DNA of 13,044 nucleotides. It comes from Mageeibacillus sp. UBA1046 (GTDB taxonomy: Bacteria > Bacillota > Clostridia > Saccharofermentanales > DTU023). Both the position numbers and the translations under genes were made by a program. The notes below the pieces were generated by a model. It was given only the letters and a program-made list of their open reading frames with translations. It was not told the origin of the DNA and made no database searches. The stretch is taken from positions 31,869-44,912 of the forward strand of contig DCDV01000020.1 of the NCBI GenBank assembly GCA_002316595.1, read 5' to 3'. Shown here in pieces: positions 1-6,404 of this stretch (position 1 is the first letter of the stretch; every line of letters starts with the position of its first letter).

Positions 1-16
1 ACGACGCTTCCGATCT
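1..16. other. Probable residual Illumina adapter at contig end
   Basis: The first 16 bases are ACGACGC followed directly by TTCCGATCT. The standard Illumina adapter end is ACGACGCTCTTCCGATCT, so the window matches it except for a two-base deletion. Real genomic sequence probably starts at base 17. Any codons read from bases 2-16 of the first gene fragment should be treated as artefact. The match is seen directly; its origin as untrimmed adapter is inference. Confidence 0.8.
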
Positions 17-148
17 GATGGTCCCAAGGATAAAGGCGGTTTGCGTTATTGTATCAACAGCGCCGCTTTAAAATTTATTCCTCTGGAAGAGATGGAGGAA
101 CAGGGTTACGGTAAATGGATACCGCTGATTAAGGGAAATCAGGACTAG
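17..148 (+). CDS. 3' end of an unidentified protein (partial)
   Basis: An open frame enters from the left edge and ends at the TAG at 146-148. The genuine part encodes about 43 residues, including the stretch INSAALKFIPLEEMEEQGYG and ending KWIPLIKGNQD. I do not recognise the family. It is soluble in character, with no membrane segment and no obvious catalytic motif. The upstream part of the gene is missing because the contig ends here, and the first five in-frame residues come from the adapter-like bases 1-16. It lies upstream of folE on the same strand, with a 92-base gap. That gap shows no clear terminator and no folate riboswitch, so co-transcription with the fol genes is possible but not shown. 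Confidence 0.55.
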   Translation, partial: DGPKDKGGLRYCINSAALKFIPLEEMEEQGYGKWIPLIKGNQD

Positions 149-240
149 CCCTGTGTTATTCTAGATAGTAAATCGTAAGCTCTAAGAATAATCATGATAA
201 CGGCAGGGCAATGCGTGCCGGTATGGGATCCTGGAGCTGA

Positions 241-834
241 TTGTCTTTTATGGGGGATAGAAGAGATATGGATTTAGAGCGTATTGAGAAAGCAGTGCGA
301 GAGATACTAATTGCCATTGGCGAGGATCCGGAGCGTGAAGGTCTGCTTGAGACGCCTCAGCGCGTTGCCAGAATGTACCAGGAGCTGTTTTCCGGCTTGC
401 ATGAAGATGTCGAAGACAAGATCAAGGTGTTCAACGAGCCTGGCACGGAGGAGATGATTCTCGTCGGTGACATTCCCTTTTATTCTATGTGTGAGCACCA
501 TCTCATCCCTTTCATCGGCAAGGCTCATGTCGTTTTTATTCCGAAGGATGACAGGATTCTCGGTCTCAGTAAAGTCGCCCGCATAGTGGATCATGAGGCC
601 AGAAAGCCTCAGCTGCAGGAGCGGCTGACCTCAGCTATCGCAGATATAATCATGGAAGCTGTCACACCGTATGGCGTGGCCGTGATTATCGAAGCAGAGC
701 ATTTGTGCATGACTATGCGCGGCATCAAGAAACCAGGCTCGAAAACTGTGACTTCGGCAATGCGCGGCATCTGCCGCACTGATTCCAAATCAAGATCTGA
801 GGCGCTGTCTCTCATTTGGAGAGGCCGCAGCTAG
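241..834 (+). CDS. folE: GTP cyclohydrolase I (FolE)
   Basis: This cytosolic homomultimeric zinc enzyme converts GTP to 7,8-dihydroneopterin triphosphate, the first step of folate synthesis. From the TTG start the zinc ligands are Cys84 and His87 in CEHH and Cys156 in EHLCM. Other hallmarks are DPEREGLLETPQRVARMY (29-46), SKVARIV (110-116), the QERLT helix (126-130) and the RGIKKPGSKT loop (160-169). The length of 188-197 aa is normal for the family. The start is uncertain. TTG at 241 has a GGAG (233-236) only four bases upstream. ATG at 250 lies 13 bases from the same site. ATG at 268 gives MDLERIEKAV, where similarity to the family normally begins, but it has only a weak G-rich site. The gene leads a fol cluster: folP begins nine bases after its stop and uses a ribosome site that abuts this stop codon. 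Confidence 0.96.
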   Translation: MSFMGDRRDMDLERIEKAVREILIAIGEDPEREGLLETPQRVARMYQELFSGLHEDVEDKIKVFNEPGTEEMILVGDIPFYSMCEHHLIPFIGKAHVVFIPKDDRILGLSKVARIVDHEARKPQLQERLTSAIADIIMEAVTPYGVAVIIEAEHLCMTMRGIKKPGSKTVTSAMRGICRTDSKSRSEALSLIWRGRS

Positions 835-843
835 GGTGGTAAA

Positions 844-1788
844 GTGACCGGCAGAGTCCTTAAAGCAAAAGATTCAGTACTGGAGTTGGGCGATCAGACC
901 CTGTTAATGGGCATTGTCAATGTCACACCTGATTCCTTTTCCGATGGCGGTAAATATTTTGCAGTGGAACAGGCTGTTGAGCATGCATTAACTTTGCTTG
1001 ACGAAGGCGCTCACATAATAGATATCGGCGGCGAATCCACAAGACCGGATGCGGTACTGGTTTCGGAAGAAGAAGAGACCGCCAGAATAATTCCGGTTAT
1101 CGAGGGAGTTTTGAGAGCTGCGCCGTCAGCAGTCATCTCTGTTGATACCTGGAAATCCGGTGTCGCGTCAGCAGCTCTGGCTGCAGGCGCTAAGATTATT
1201 AACGATATAACCGGCCTCTTTGGCAGCAAAGATATGGCGGCAGTAATTGCGCGGCAAGGGGCAGCAGCTATACTGATGCACAATCCGCTTCTTTATTTGC
1301 CGGAGAATAAGATCAGGGGCAAGTTCCCCAAGTTTCCGACGCAAGCCGGCCTGTCTTTGAAGCTAATAGAAGAACTGAGATCATTGGATCTGTCTGCAGC
1401 TAATATCTTATATCTGAAAACAGCCATTGAGCGCGCTTTGCATGCCGGCATTGATCCTGAAAGTATCGTGATTGACCCCGGCTTAGGCTTCGGAATTTCT
1501 ACTGCAGATAGTCTCAGTCTCCTGCACAGTCTCAAAGAAATGACTGAGCTTGGCTGCCCTTTACTGATCGGGGCTTCACGTAAGCGCTTTGTGAAGAATC
1601 TCTTAATTGATTATCTGGATGATCAAATTGATCAGGACATGATTGAGGATGGCACAGGTGCCGTCACGGTCTATGTAATTCTAAACGGAGCTGATATCGT
1701 GCGGGTGCATGATATCCGCAAACAGAGAAACTTCGTCGCTATAGCTGATGCCATCAGAGAGCACAAAGCAGTCATAGCCGGTGATTGA
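844..1788 (+). CDS. folP: Dihydropteroate synthase (FolP), with an extended middle region
   Basis: This TIM-barrel enzyme joins 6-hydroxymethyl-7,8-dihydropterin diphosphate to p-aminobenzoate; it is the sulfonamide target. Visible signatures are GIVNVTPDSFSDGG (23-36), GGESTRP (62-68), SVDTWKS (99-105), the IINDITG strand (118-124), IDPGLGFG (210-217), GASRKRF (243-249) and ADIVRVHDI (283-291). Two points are unusual. At 314 residues it is longer than the usual 260-285, the excess being a segment around 147-190 between the barrel strand ending ILMH and the AGIDPESIVIDPG strand. Also, the customary MHMQG-like motif reads MHNPL. The core pterin and phosphate residues are retained, so it is probably active. 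The GTG start at 844 is supported by GGGTGG (834-839) just after the folE stop. Translational coupling with folE is likely. Confidence 0.95.
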   Translation: MTGRVLKAKDSVLELGDQTLLMGIVNVTPDSFSDGGKYFAVEQAVEHALTLLDEGAHIIDIGGESTRPDAVLVSEEEETARIIPVIEGVLRAAPSAVISVDTWKSGVASAALAAGAKIINDITGLFGSKDMAAVIARQGAAAILMHNPLLYLPENKIRGKFPKFPTQAGLSLKLIEELRSLDLSAANILYLKTAIERALHAGIDPESIVIDPGLGFGISTADSLSLLHSLKEMTELGCPLLIGASRKRFVKNLLIDYLDDQIDQDMIEDGTGAVTVYVILNGADIVRVHDIRKQRNFVAIADAIREHKAVIAGD

Positions 1789-1827
1789 GGCAGTTGATCT
1801 TAAAAGATCTGCACAGACTTGTAAGAC

Positions 1828-1866
1828 ATGCTGCAAAAACAGCGCTGCTATCTATCAGCATTTTTT
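1828..1866 (+). terminator. Weak terminator-like hairpin between folP and folBK
   Basis: ATGCTG (1828-1833) can pair with CAGCAT (1856-1861), and a six-T run begins at 1861. The stem is only six pairs and the loop is 22 bases long, containing an internal AGCGCT palindrome. It may attenuate transcription within the fol operon or be chance. Confidence 0.25.
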
Positions 1867-1873
1867 ACCAAAA

Positions 1874-1918
1874 GTGAGATCAATCAGCAAGGTGAGATTA
1901 CAGCAGAGGTGAGCTCAT
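1874..1918 (+). repeat. Degenerate 17-18 bp tandem repeat carrying the folBK ribosome site
   Basis: GTGAG starts at 1874, 1892 and 1909, giving consecutive units of 18 and 17 bases plus a third partial unit. The first two units share GTGAGAT, then a CAGCA block. The third copy supplies the ribosome binding site GAGGTGAG (1906-1913), five bases before the folBK ATG at 1919. The second copy carries a similar AAGGTGAG (1890-1896) as a decoy-like upstream site. The pattern is seen directly; any effect on translation is inference. Confidence 0.5.
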
Positions 1919-2953
1919 ATGAAAGACAAAAAAGACAAAGAAGATAAAGAATATATGGCGCATAAAGATCAGGGAATAAGCACTTTATTTTCCAAACCAA
2001 GCTATCTCATATCTCTTAAAGGTATGGAGTTTTTCACTCATTTGGGAGTCAAAAGCGAGGAAAAAGAGCAAGGGCAGAAGATCATCATTGATTTGGAACT
2101 GTCCTGTTATTATCTGCCGGGCATTGGCTCGGATAATCTGGAGCAGACGGTTAATTATTCAGAAGTCTACAATTTCGTTAAAGAAAAAGCGGAAGCTGCC
2201 CGCAATGATTTGATCGAGTATCTGGCGGGAGAGATTGCCGATGGCGTTTTGCACAGATTCCCCTTAGTTGCGACTCTTTCCCTGACCATTAAGAAACCCT
2301 TTGCGCCGATTCAAGGAACCTTTGATTACATGGCATTTACCCTTACACGAAACCGGGATGACGATAATCCGGAGCGAAAAGGCGCAGCCAGGTTTTCGGA
2401 AGCCAAAGAGGACTTCAGGTGTTCAGAGACGCAGAGAGCGGACAGCCTGGCGCGAAATGGTGCCGAACAGCCGCTCCCCTCTGTTAATCTGCCGCACGAG
2501 GTATATATAAGTCTGGGATCAAATGTCGGAAACAGGGTTGAGAATTTGACTTATGCGCTCCACAGACTGGAGAGCACACCGGGAATAAGGCTGATAAATG
2601 TCTCTTCGCTATATGAGACTTTGCCCTGGGGTGAGACAGAGCAAAGAAACTTCTTAAATGCTGTCGCAGTCTTGCGCACCAGTCTTGAACCACTGGCCTT
2701 CCTGGACATATGTCAGGCGATTGAGAATGAGCGGGGACGTAAGAGGGAGATTAAGTGGGGACCGCGCAGTCTTGACCTGGACCTGATTTTCTATGACGAC
2801 CTGGAAATCGAAAGTGAGAGATTGAATCTGCCCCATCCTCTCTACAGGGAAAGAGATTTTGTTTTGGTTCCTTTAGCAGAAGTCAAAGGCTCAAAAACAA
2901 CAGATGGCGAGAATGTTAAGCTTGTCTCTGCAAGCTGGTATCCATTAAGGTGA
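1919..2953 (+). CDS. folBK: Bifunctional dihydroneopterin aldolase / HPPK (FolB-FolK fusion)
   Basis: One polypeptide carries two consecutive folate steps. Dihydroneopterin aldolase yields 6-hydroxymethyldihydropterin and glycolaldehyde; the pyrophosphokinase (HPPK) then makes the substrate of FolP. The FolB domain spans about 30-146. It has THLGVKSEEKEQGQ with the family glutamate, TVNYSEVY (77-84), LIEYLAGEIAD (98-108) and KKPFAPIQG (125-133) with the catalytic lysine. A hydrophilic linker (about 147-190) joins it to FolK. FolK is marked by VYISLGSNVGNR (195-206), SSLYETLPWG (229-238), NFLNAV, and the HPPK signature WGPRSLDLDLIFYDD (280-294) followed by LPHPLYRERDFVLVPLAE. The N-terminus has a lysine-rich extension (2-16); Met13 is an alternative start, but the ATG at 1919 has the better ribosome site. 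The last codons and the stop form the first unit of a tandem repeat that continues downstream. Confidence 0.95.
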   Translation: MKDKKDKEDKEYMAHKDQGISTLFSKPSYLISLKGMEFFTHLGVKSEEKEQGQKIIIDLELSCYYLPGIGSDNLEQTVNYSEVYNFVKEKAEAARNDLIEYLAGEIADGVLHRFPLVATLSLTIKKPFAPIQGTFDYMAFTLTRNRDDDNPERKGAARFSEAKEDFRCSETQRADSLARNGAEQPLPSVNLPHEVYISLGSNVGNRVENLTYALHRLESTPGIRLINVSSLYETLPWGETEQRNFLNAVAVLRTSLEPLAFLDICQAIENERGRKREIKWGPRSLDLDLIFYDDLEIESERLNLPHPLYRERDFVLVPLAEVKGSKTTDGENVKLVSASWYPLR

Positions 2954-3055
2954 ATTGCACAGTTTCAGCAGGCATCTGCGCTTGTGAAGCTTGAAACTTC
3001 AGCAGGTATCTGAACTTGTGAAGCTTGTAACTTAAGACCGGTATCCGTTATAGTG
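2918..3055 (+). repeat. Four degenerate 34-35 bp tandem repeats spanning the folBK stop codon
   Basis: The units are 2918-2952, 2953-2986, 2987-3020 and 3021-3055 (35, 34, 34 and 35 bases). Three begin AAGCTTG; all have a GGTATC- or GGCATC-like block near position 20 and end GTG followed by AA. Unit 1 encodes the last 11 residues of FolK and includes two bases of the stop codon. Unit 4 keeps CGGTATCCGTTA, close to the TGGTATCCATTA of unit 1. The array thus looks like an old tandem duplication of the folBK 3' end. It fills almost the whole gap before the next gene. Confidence 0.75.
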
Positions 3056-3074
3056 AAGGAGCAACGGAGGTAAT

Positions 3075-3887
3075 ATGTCAGAAAATAATAATGCAAATCA
3101 ACCGTCAGCAGAAAGAAAAACAAACGCTGCCGGCGGAGGCGGTTATAAAGAGCGGAGCGGAGCCAAAGGCTCACAAAACCGCAGCAATAATCCCAATCGC
3201 AGAAGAAGCAAAAATTCAAAGCGCGGCGGTATTTCCGCCCGCAGTGGTGATAATAAGCCCGGACTGGGCGGCTGCCCAAGTGCTGAGGACGGCGGCAATA
3301 ACACCTCTCGCAGCAGCGAAGGCGGCAGATCTCAGGATAACCGTGCTGCTCGCAGCGGAGGCGGTTTTCAGTCAAATCGCAGACGCAAGGACAACAGACG
3401 CAAATCAGCTTCTGCCGGCAGAAGTCAGGATAATGATAGATCTAAGGGCACAAAGCAACAAACCAGAGATCACAAAGGTCAAGCCATACAAGGAGAAGGT
3501 ATGAAGTCACAGAAAGCTGATAAAGATAGATCAGGAGACCGGCGTGATGACCGTCGTGAGGATCGCCGCGCAGACCGCAGCGCGGATCGTCGGGAAGACA
3601 AGCGTGAAAACCGTCAAGGAGAGCATAATCAGGAAAGATCTAATGCCAGATATTCAGGCAAGGAGCAAAACGCCGGCACTGACAACCGCCAGAGGAACAA
3701 AGAAGCTCAGTCAAGGAGATCAAATAAACAGGTGAAGCAAATTCGCCAGCGCAGCGTGATTCAAAATATCGAGGAGCTGGAACAAGTTCCTGAGACCGTG
3801 GAAGATGTGGAAAGAGAAATCAAGGTGCTGGAAAAGGAAATTTCCCTGGAAATAAGATCCATCTCAAATATCACTCTGGACTTTTAG
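3075..3887 (+). CDS. Unrecognised highly basic, disordered protein with an acidic C-terminal helix
   Basis: I do not recognise this 270-residue protein. Residues 1-225 are low complexity, rich in Arg, Lys, Asn, Ser, Gly, Asp and Gln with almost no large hydrophobics, so they should be disordered and could bind nucleic acid. Residues 155-182 are seven four-residue units of the DRRE type. The composition changes sharply at about 227. The last 40 residues (IEELEQVPETVEDVEREI onward) have regularly spaced hydrophobics and acidic residues, predicting an amphipathic or coiled-coil helix that could be the conserved functional tail. There is no signal peptide, membrane segment or known catalytic motif; one Cys (67) is present. 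It is very likely a real gene: GGAGG (3066-3070) sits four bases before the ATG, and the next gene starts 13 bases after its stop. Its position in the folate/tmk/holB block suggests an RNA- or DNA-associated housekeeping role, which is inference. Confidence 0.8.
   Translation: MSENNNANQPSAERKTNAAGGGGYKERSGAKGSQNRSNNPNRRRSKNSKRGGISARSGDNKPGLGGCPSAEDGGNNTSRSSEGGRSQDNRAARSGGGFQSNRRRKDNRRKSASAGRSQDNDRSKGTKQQTRDHKGQAIQGEGMKSQKADKDRSGDRRDDRREDRRADRSADRREDKRENRQGEHNQERSNARYSGKEQNAGTDNRQRNKEAQSRRSNKQVKQIRQRSVIQNIEELEQVPETVEDVEREIKVLEKEISLEIRSISNITLDF
3537..3620 (+). repeat. Seven 12-bp in-frame units encoding DRRE-like tetrapeptides
   Basis: Starting at 3537 the codons group into the tetrapeptides DRRD, DRRE, DRRA, DRSA, DRRE, DKRE and NRQG. 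Synonymous codons vary between units (CGG, CGT, CGC for Arg; GAC, GAT for Asp). The repeat therefore looks kept at the protein level and is not a fresh DNA slippage product. It gives a dense alternation of positive and negative charge inside the basic protein. Confidence 0.7.
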
Positions 3888-3900
3888 CTAGGAGTTATTT

Positions 3901-5415
3901 ATGAACGAATTATCCCGAATGCCCTTGGTAGAGTCGCTCTTTGCTGCGGCAGAAGGGCGTTTTTCCTTTCATATGCCGGCAAATCGGCAAGGCAAGTCAT
4001 TTCCGCCCTGGCTGAGAGACAAGCTCTGGACCCTTGATAATACGGAGATTGAATTAACCGGCGATATCAATCACCCGGAAGGTGCGGTTCTTGCTGCTAT
4101 GGATTTAGCAGCCAAAACATTCGGAGCCGGCCATACCCGCTTTGTCACAACGGGTACTACTACTTCACTTCTGACAGCTTTGGCGACAGCATGTCCGAGG
4201 GGCAGCAAACTGATATTGCCCCGCCGGGTTCATCAGACGATCATGCATGGAGCAGCTCTGCTGGAGCTTGAGCCTGTCTGGGAGGAGCCGGATACCGGTG
4301 AGAGGATTGAACAAGCTCTGGTCAGAGAGATTACACAGCATCCAGAGGCAGAGGCTGTTTTCATCACAACGCCTGTCTATGACGGGACAACAATACCGCT
4401 CGATAAGATAATTCAGTGTGCCAGAGATCAGGGGACTCTGGTAATTGTTGATGAAGCCCACGGCTCTCACTTCGCGGTAGCTCCGGATCTGCTGCCGCCA
4501 ACTGCTCTGTCGCAGGGAGCTGATCTGGTCGCCATGAGTGCGCATAAAACTTTGCCGGCTCTTACACCGGGAAGCTATCTTCATATAGGAAATGACGCCA
4601 TTACATCAGGACGAGTTAGCGCGGAGAGACTGGGACAGATGCTGAAAGTTTTCCAGACAACCAGTCCTTCCTTTGTTATCGCAGCAAGCCTGGATTATGC
4701 CCGCAGCTGGCTGGAGATTGAAGGCCGCCGGGCTGTTGAGAGCCTGCTGGGACTGATCTCTGAGCTGAATAAGGATCTGCCTTTAACCCTTAAGCGCCTT
4801 CATCAACCCTCTTCTGATCCTTTACGCCTGACTTATGATTACAGCGGTACAGGACGAACTCGCGCGGAAGTCCGGCAAATCTTCGCTGAAGGCAAGGTTG
4901 ATCCTGAAGTTATCGACCTAAGTCAGATCATCCTGATTCCGGCACTGGATACAACAGGTGAAGAAATGAAGGCGTTAGCTGAGGTGCTGCACGCTTTGGA
5001 CACACGGGGCAGGAGTTTTGTCACAGACGCAGCCGGAAAGGCAAATGTGGGCGGACTATACTCAGATGCTGAGATAAAGTCCGGTAAGAATATAACAACA
5101 GATGGCCGCGGATCATCGAACAATCAGGACATTGGCTGGGTTCATTCGCTGCTGGATCGTTCAGCACCGGCTGCTGTTCCGGTCGGAGAGGCTTTGTTTG
5201 GAGATATCTGCAAGAGGGAGGTGCCGCTAAGGGAGGCTGTCGGAAGAGCCGCCGCTGAAGCGATTGTGCCTTATCCGCCGGGGGTGGCTTTAGTCTGGCC
5301 GGGCGAAACAATTACCTTGGAACGCATAGAAGCAATTGAGCAGCTATTAGCTGCTGATATCACTGTTTATGGTGTGCATAAACCTGACATGCCCAGCGTC
5401 AACGTGATAGAATAA
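3901..5415 (+). CDS. yaaO: Orn/Lys/Arg decarboxylase-family PLP protein (YaaO-like)
   Basis: This is a fold-type I PLP protein of the Orn/Lys/Arg decarboxylase family, about the size of B. subtilis YaaO (504 versus about 480 aa). The PLP lysine is Lys216 in SAHKTLPALTPG. The cofactor-contacting DEAHGSH lies at 184-190, the aromatic/backbone motif SPSFVIAASLDYAR at 255-268, and the C-terminal family motif AAEAIVPYPPGVALVWPGE at 451-469. Two N-terminal motifs deviate. The usual FHxPGHKxG reads FHMPANRQG (23-31), and the usual NGST/NGTS-type phosphate loop reads TTGTTTSL (83-90). A hydrophilic insert occupies about 376-412. The substrate is therefore uncertain: amino-acid decarboxylation to a polyamine is expected from the family, but altered specificity or loss of activity is possible. 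GGAG (3891-3894) precedes the ATG. The location directly before tmk is conserved in Firmicutes. Confidence 0.88.
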   Translation: MNELSRMPLVESLFAAAEGRFSFHMPANRQGKSFPPWLRDKLWTLDNTEIELTGDINHPEGAVLAAMDLAAKTFGAGHTRFVTTGTTTSLLTALATACPRGSKLILPRRVHQTIMHGAALLELEPVWEEPDTGERIEQALVREITQHPEAEAVFITTPVYDGTTIPLDKIIQCARDQGTLVIVDEAHGSHFAVAPDLLPPTALSQGADLVAMSAHKTLPALTPGSYLHIGNDAITSGRVSAERLGQMLKVFQTTSPSFVIAASLDYARSWLEIEGRRAVESLLGLISELNKDLPLTLKRLHQPSSDPLRLTYDYSGTGRTRAEVRQIFAEGKVDPEVIDLSQIILIPALDTTGEEMKALAEVLHALDTRGRSFVTDAAGKANVGGLYSDAEIKSGKNITTDGRGSSNNQDIGWVHSLLDRSAPAAVPVGEALFGDICKREVPLREAVGRAAAEAIVPYPPGVALVWPGETITLERIEAIEQLLAADITVYGVHKPDMPSVNVIE

Positions 5416-5442
5416 AGCTAAGCAGACAGTGGAGATTAACAA

Positions 5443-6078
5443 ATGAGCGATAGAGGCTGTTTTATCACCTTTGAAGGTGTAGACGGGACCGGGAAGACAA
5501 CGCATATTGAGAAGCTTGCAGCTGACCTTAAGTCTGAAGGCAGAAAAGTAGTCATGCTCAGGGAGCCCGGAGGCACGCAAATTGGTGAACAGATACGTCA
5601 GATTCTGCTCAAGCGGGAGCATCAGGCTATGGCAGATGTCTCCGAATTGTTTTTGTTCGCTGCGGCACGGGCTCAGCTGGTGAGAGAGGTTATCCGTCCT
5701 GCTCTGGAACGGGGCGAGCACGTCCTGTGTGACCGCTTCATTGACTCTACGGTTGCCTATCAGGGATATGGCAGAGGACTGGGTGTAGAATTGGTGCAAA
5801 AAGTAAATGACGCCGCAGTAGGCGAGACCAGGCCCGATCTTACTATCTGGATCGATATCGAGCCGGATGAACTGGCCAAAAGGCTGGGGAAACGCAATAC
5901 TGACAACAAGTCCGACCGTCTGGATCTGGAATCAAACGCTTTCCGCACCCGTGTCAGAGAAGGCTATGTCAAGATTCAGGAAGCAGAACCCGATCGGGTT
6001 CAGCGTATCGTATCAATGCCGAATATAATGGATACATATAAACAGATAATTACTTGCGTGAGGAGGGAAATTCCATGA
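5443..6078 (+). CDS. tmk: Thymidylate kinase (Tmk)
   Basis: This enzyme phosphorylates dTMP to dTDP with ATP in the cytosol and is essential for dTTP supply. The P-loop is EGVDGTGKTT (11-20). EPGGT (41-45) and CDRFIDSTVAYQG (96-108) are the dTMP-binding DR(F/Y/H) region. The lid segment RLGKRNTDNKSDRLDLE (147-163) carries several basic residues. The length of 211 aa is standard. The ATG at 5443 follows GGAG (5430-5433 region) at normal spacing. The stop overlaps the darA start in the form ATGA (6075-6078), which indicates translational coupling. The neighbours on both sides match the order conserved in Firmicutes. Confidence 0.97.
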   Translation: MSDRGCFITFEGVDGTGKTTHIEKLAADLKSEGRKVVMLREPGGTQIGEQIRQILLKREHQAMADVSELFLFAAARAQLVREVIRPALERGEHVLCDRFIDSTVAYQGYGRGLGVELVQKVNDAAVGETRPDLTIWIDIEPDELAKRLGKRNTDNKSDRLDLESNAFRTRVREGYVKIQEAEPDRVQRIVSMPNIMDTYKQIITCVRREIP

Positions 6079-6404
6079 AATTGATTTTTGCCATCATCAA
6101 TGATGAAGACAGCCCGCGACTTATTTCTGAGATTAACCGTTCCGGCCAACGCGTGACAAAGCTTAATTCAACAGGAGGATTTCTAAGATCAGGGAATACG
6201 ACTTTGATGGCTGTTGTTGAAGATGAGTTGTTGGAGAAACTTCTTGGCACCATACGCAAGTTTGCCAAGAGCAGAAAAGCGGTCGTAAACTCAAGTGTCA
6301 CACCCAGTGTCCTGGGCGGGACCTTCATGCCTCTGCCGGTGGAAGTACAAATAGGCGGGGCAACGGTATTTGTGGTTAATGTCGAGCACTTCGAAAAAAT
6401 CTGA
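6075..6404 (+). CDS. darA: Cyclic-di-AMP-binding PII-like protein (DarA/YaaQ)
   Basis: This is a small trimeric PII-like receptor for cyclic di-AMP, 109 aa as in B. subtilis DarA. The family motif TKLNSTGGFLRSGNTTLMAVVED begins near residue 28, and the second conserved block GGTFMPLP is followed by GGATVFVVNVEHFE. The downstream targets of DarA proteins are not well settled. The ATG at 6075 is chosen over the upstream in-frame TTG at 6054 because GGAGGG (6062-6067) is ideally spaced and the protein then has the standard MKLIFAIIND start. It overlaps tmk by four bases and the start of holB by about 26 bases. The yaaR gene that follows darA in B. subtilis is absent here. Confidence 0.95.
   Translation: MKLIFAIINDEDSPRLISEINRSGQRVTKLNSTGGFLRSGNTTLMAVVEDELLEKLLGTIRKFAKSRKAVVNSSVTPSVLGGTFMPLPVEVQIGGATVFVVNVEHFEKI

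Noticed and set aside
17..148. Assignment of the leading fragment to phosphofructokinase or another sugar kinase
   Set aside because: The phrase FIPLEE loosely recalls the C-terminal part of such proteins, but no diagnostic motif is present in 43 residues.
149..240. Possible tetrahydrofolate riboswitch before folE
   Set aside because: The conserved THF-riboswitch core segments are not recognisable, and the gap is too short for the usual structure plus ribosome site. Only a 5-bp CGGCA/TGCCG inverted match is present.
1796..1809. GATCTTAAAAGATC palindrome as a terminator or operator
   Set aside because: The loop would be only two bases and there is no T run. A 14-base palindrome of this composition can occur by chance, and no regulator is nearby.
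2918..3055. CRISPR-like array
   Set aside because: The units are directly adjacent and degenerate, with no unique spacers between them, and no cas genes are present.
3091..3504. Alternative 137-codon open frame overlapping the basic protein gene
   Set aside because: It lies in another frame of the low-complexity region, has no ribosome site, and the frame starting at 3075 has a strong GGAGG and continues to a sensible end. Its Ala/Ile/Val-rich content is a by-product of the Arg/Ser/Gly codons.
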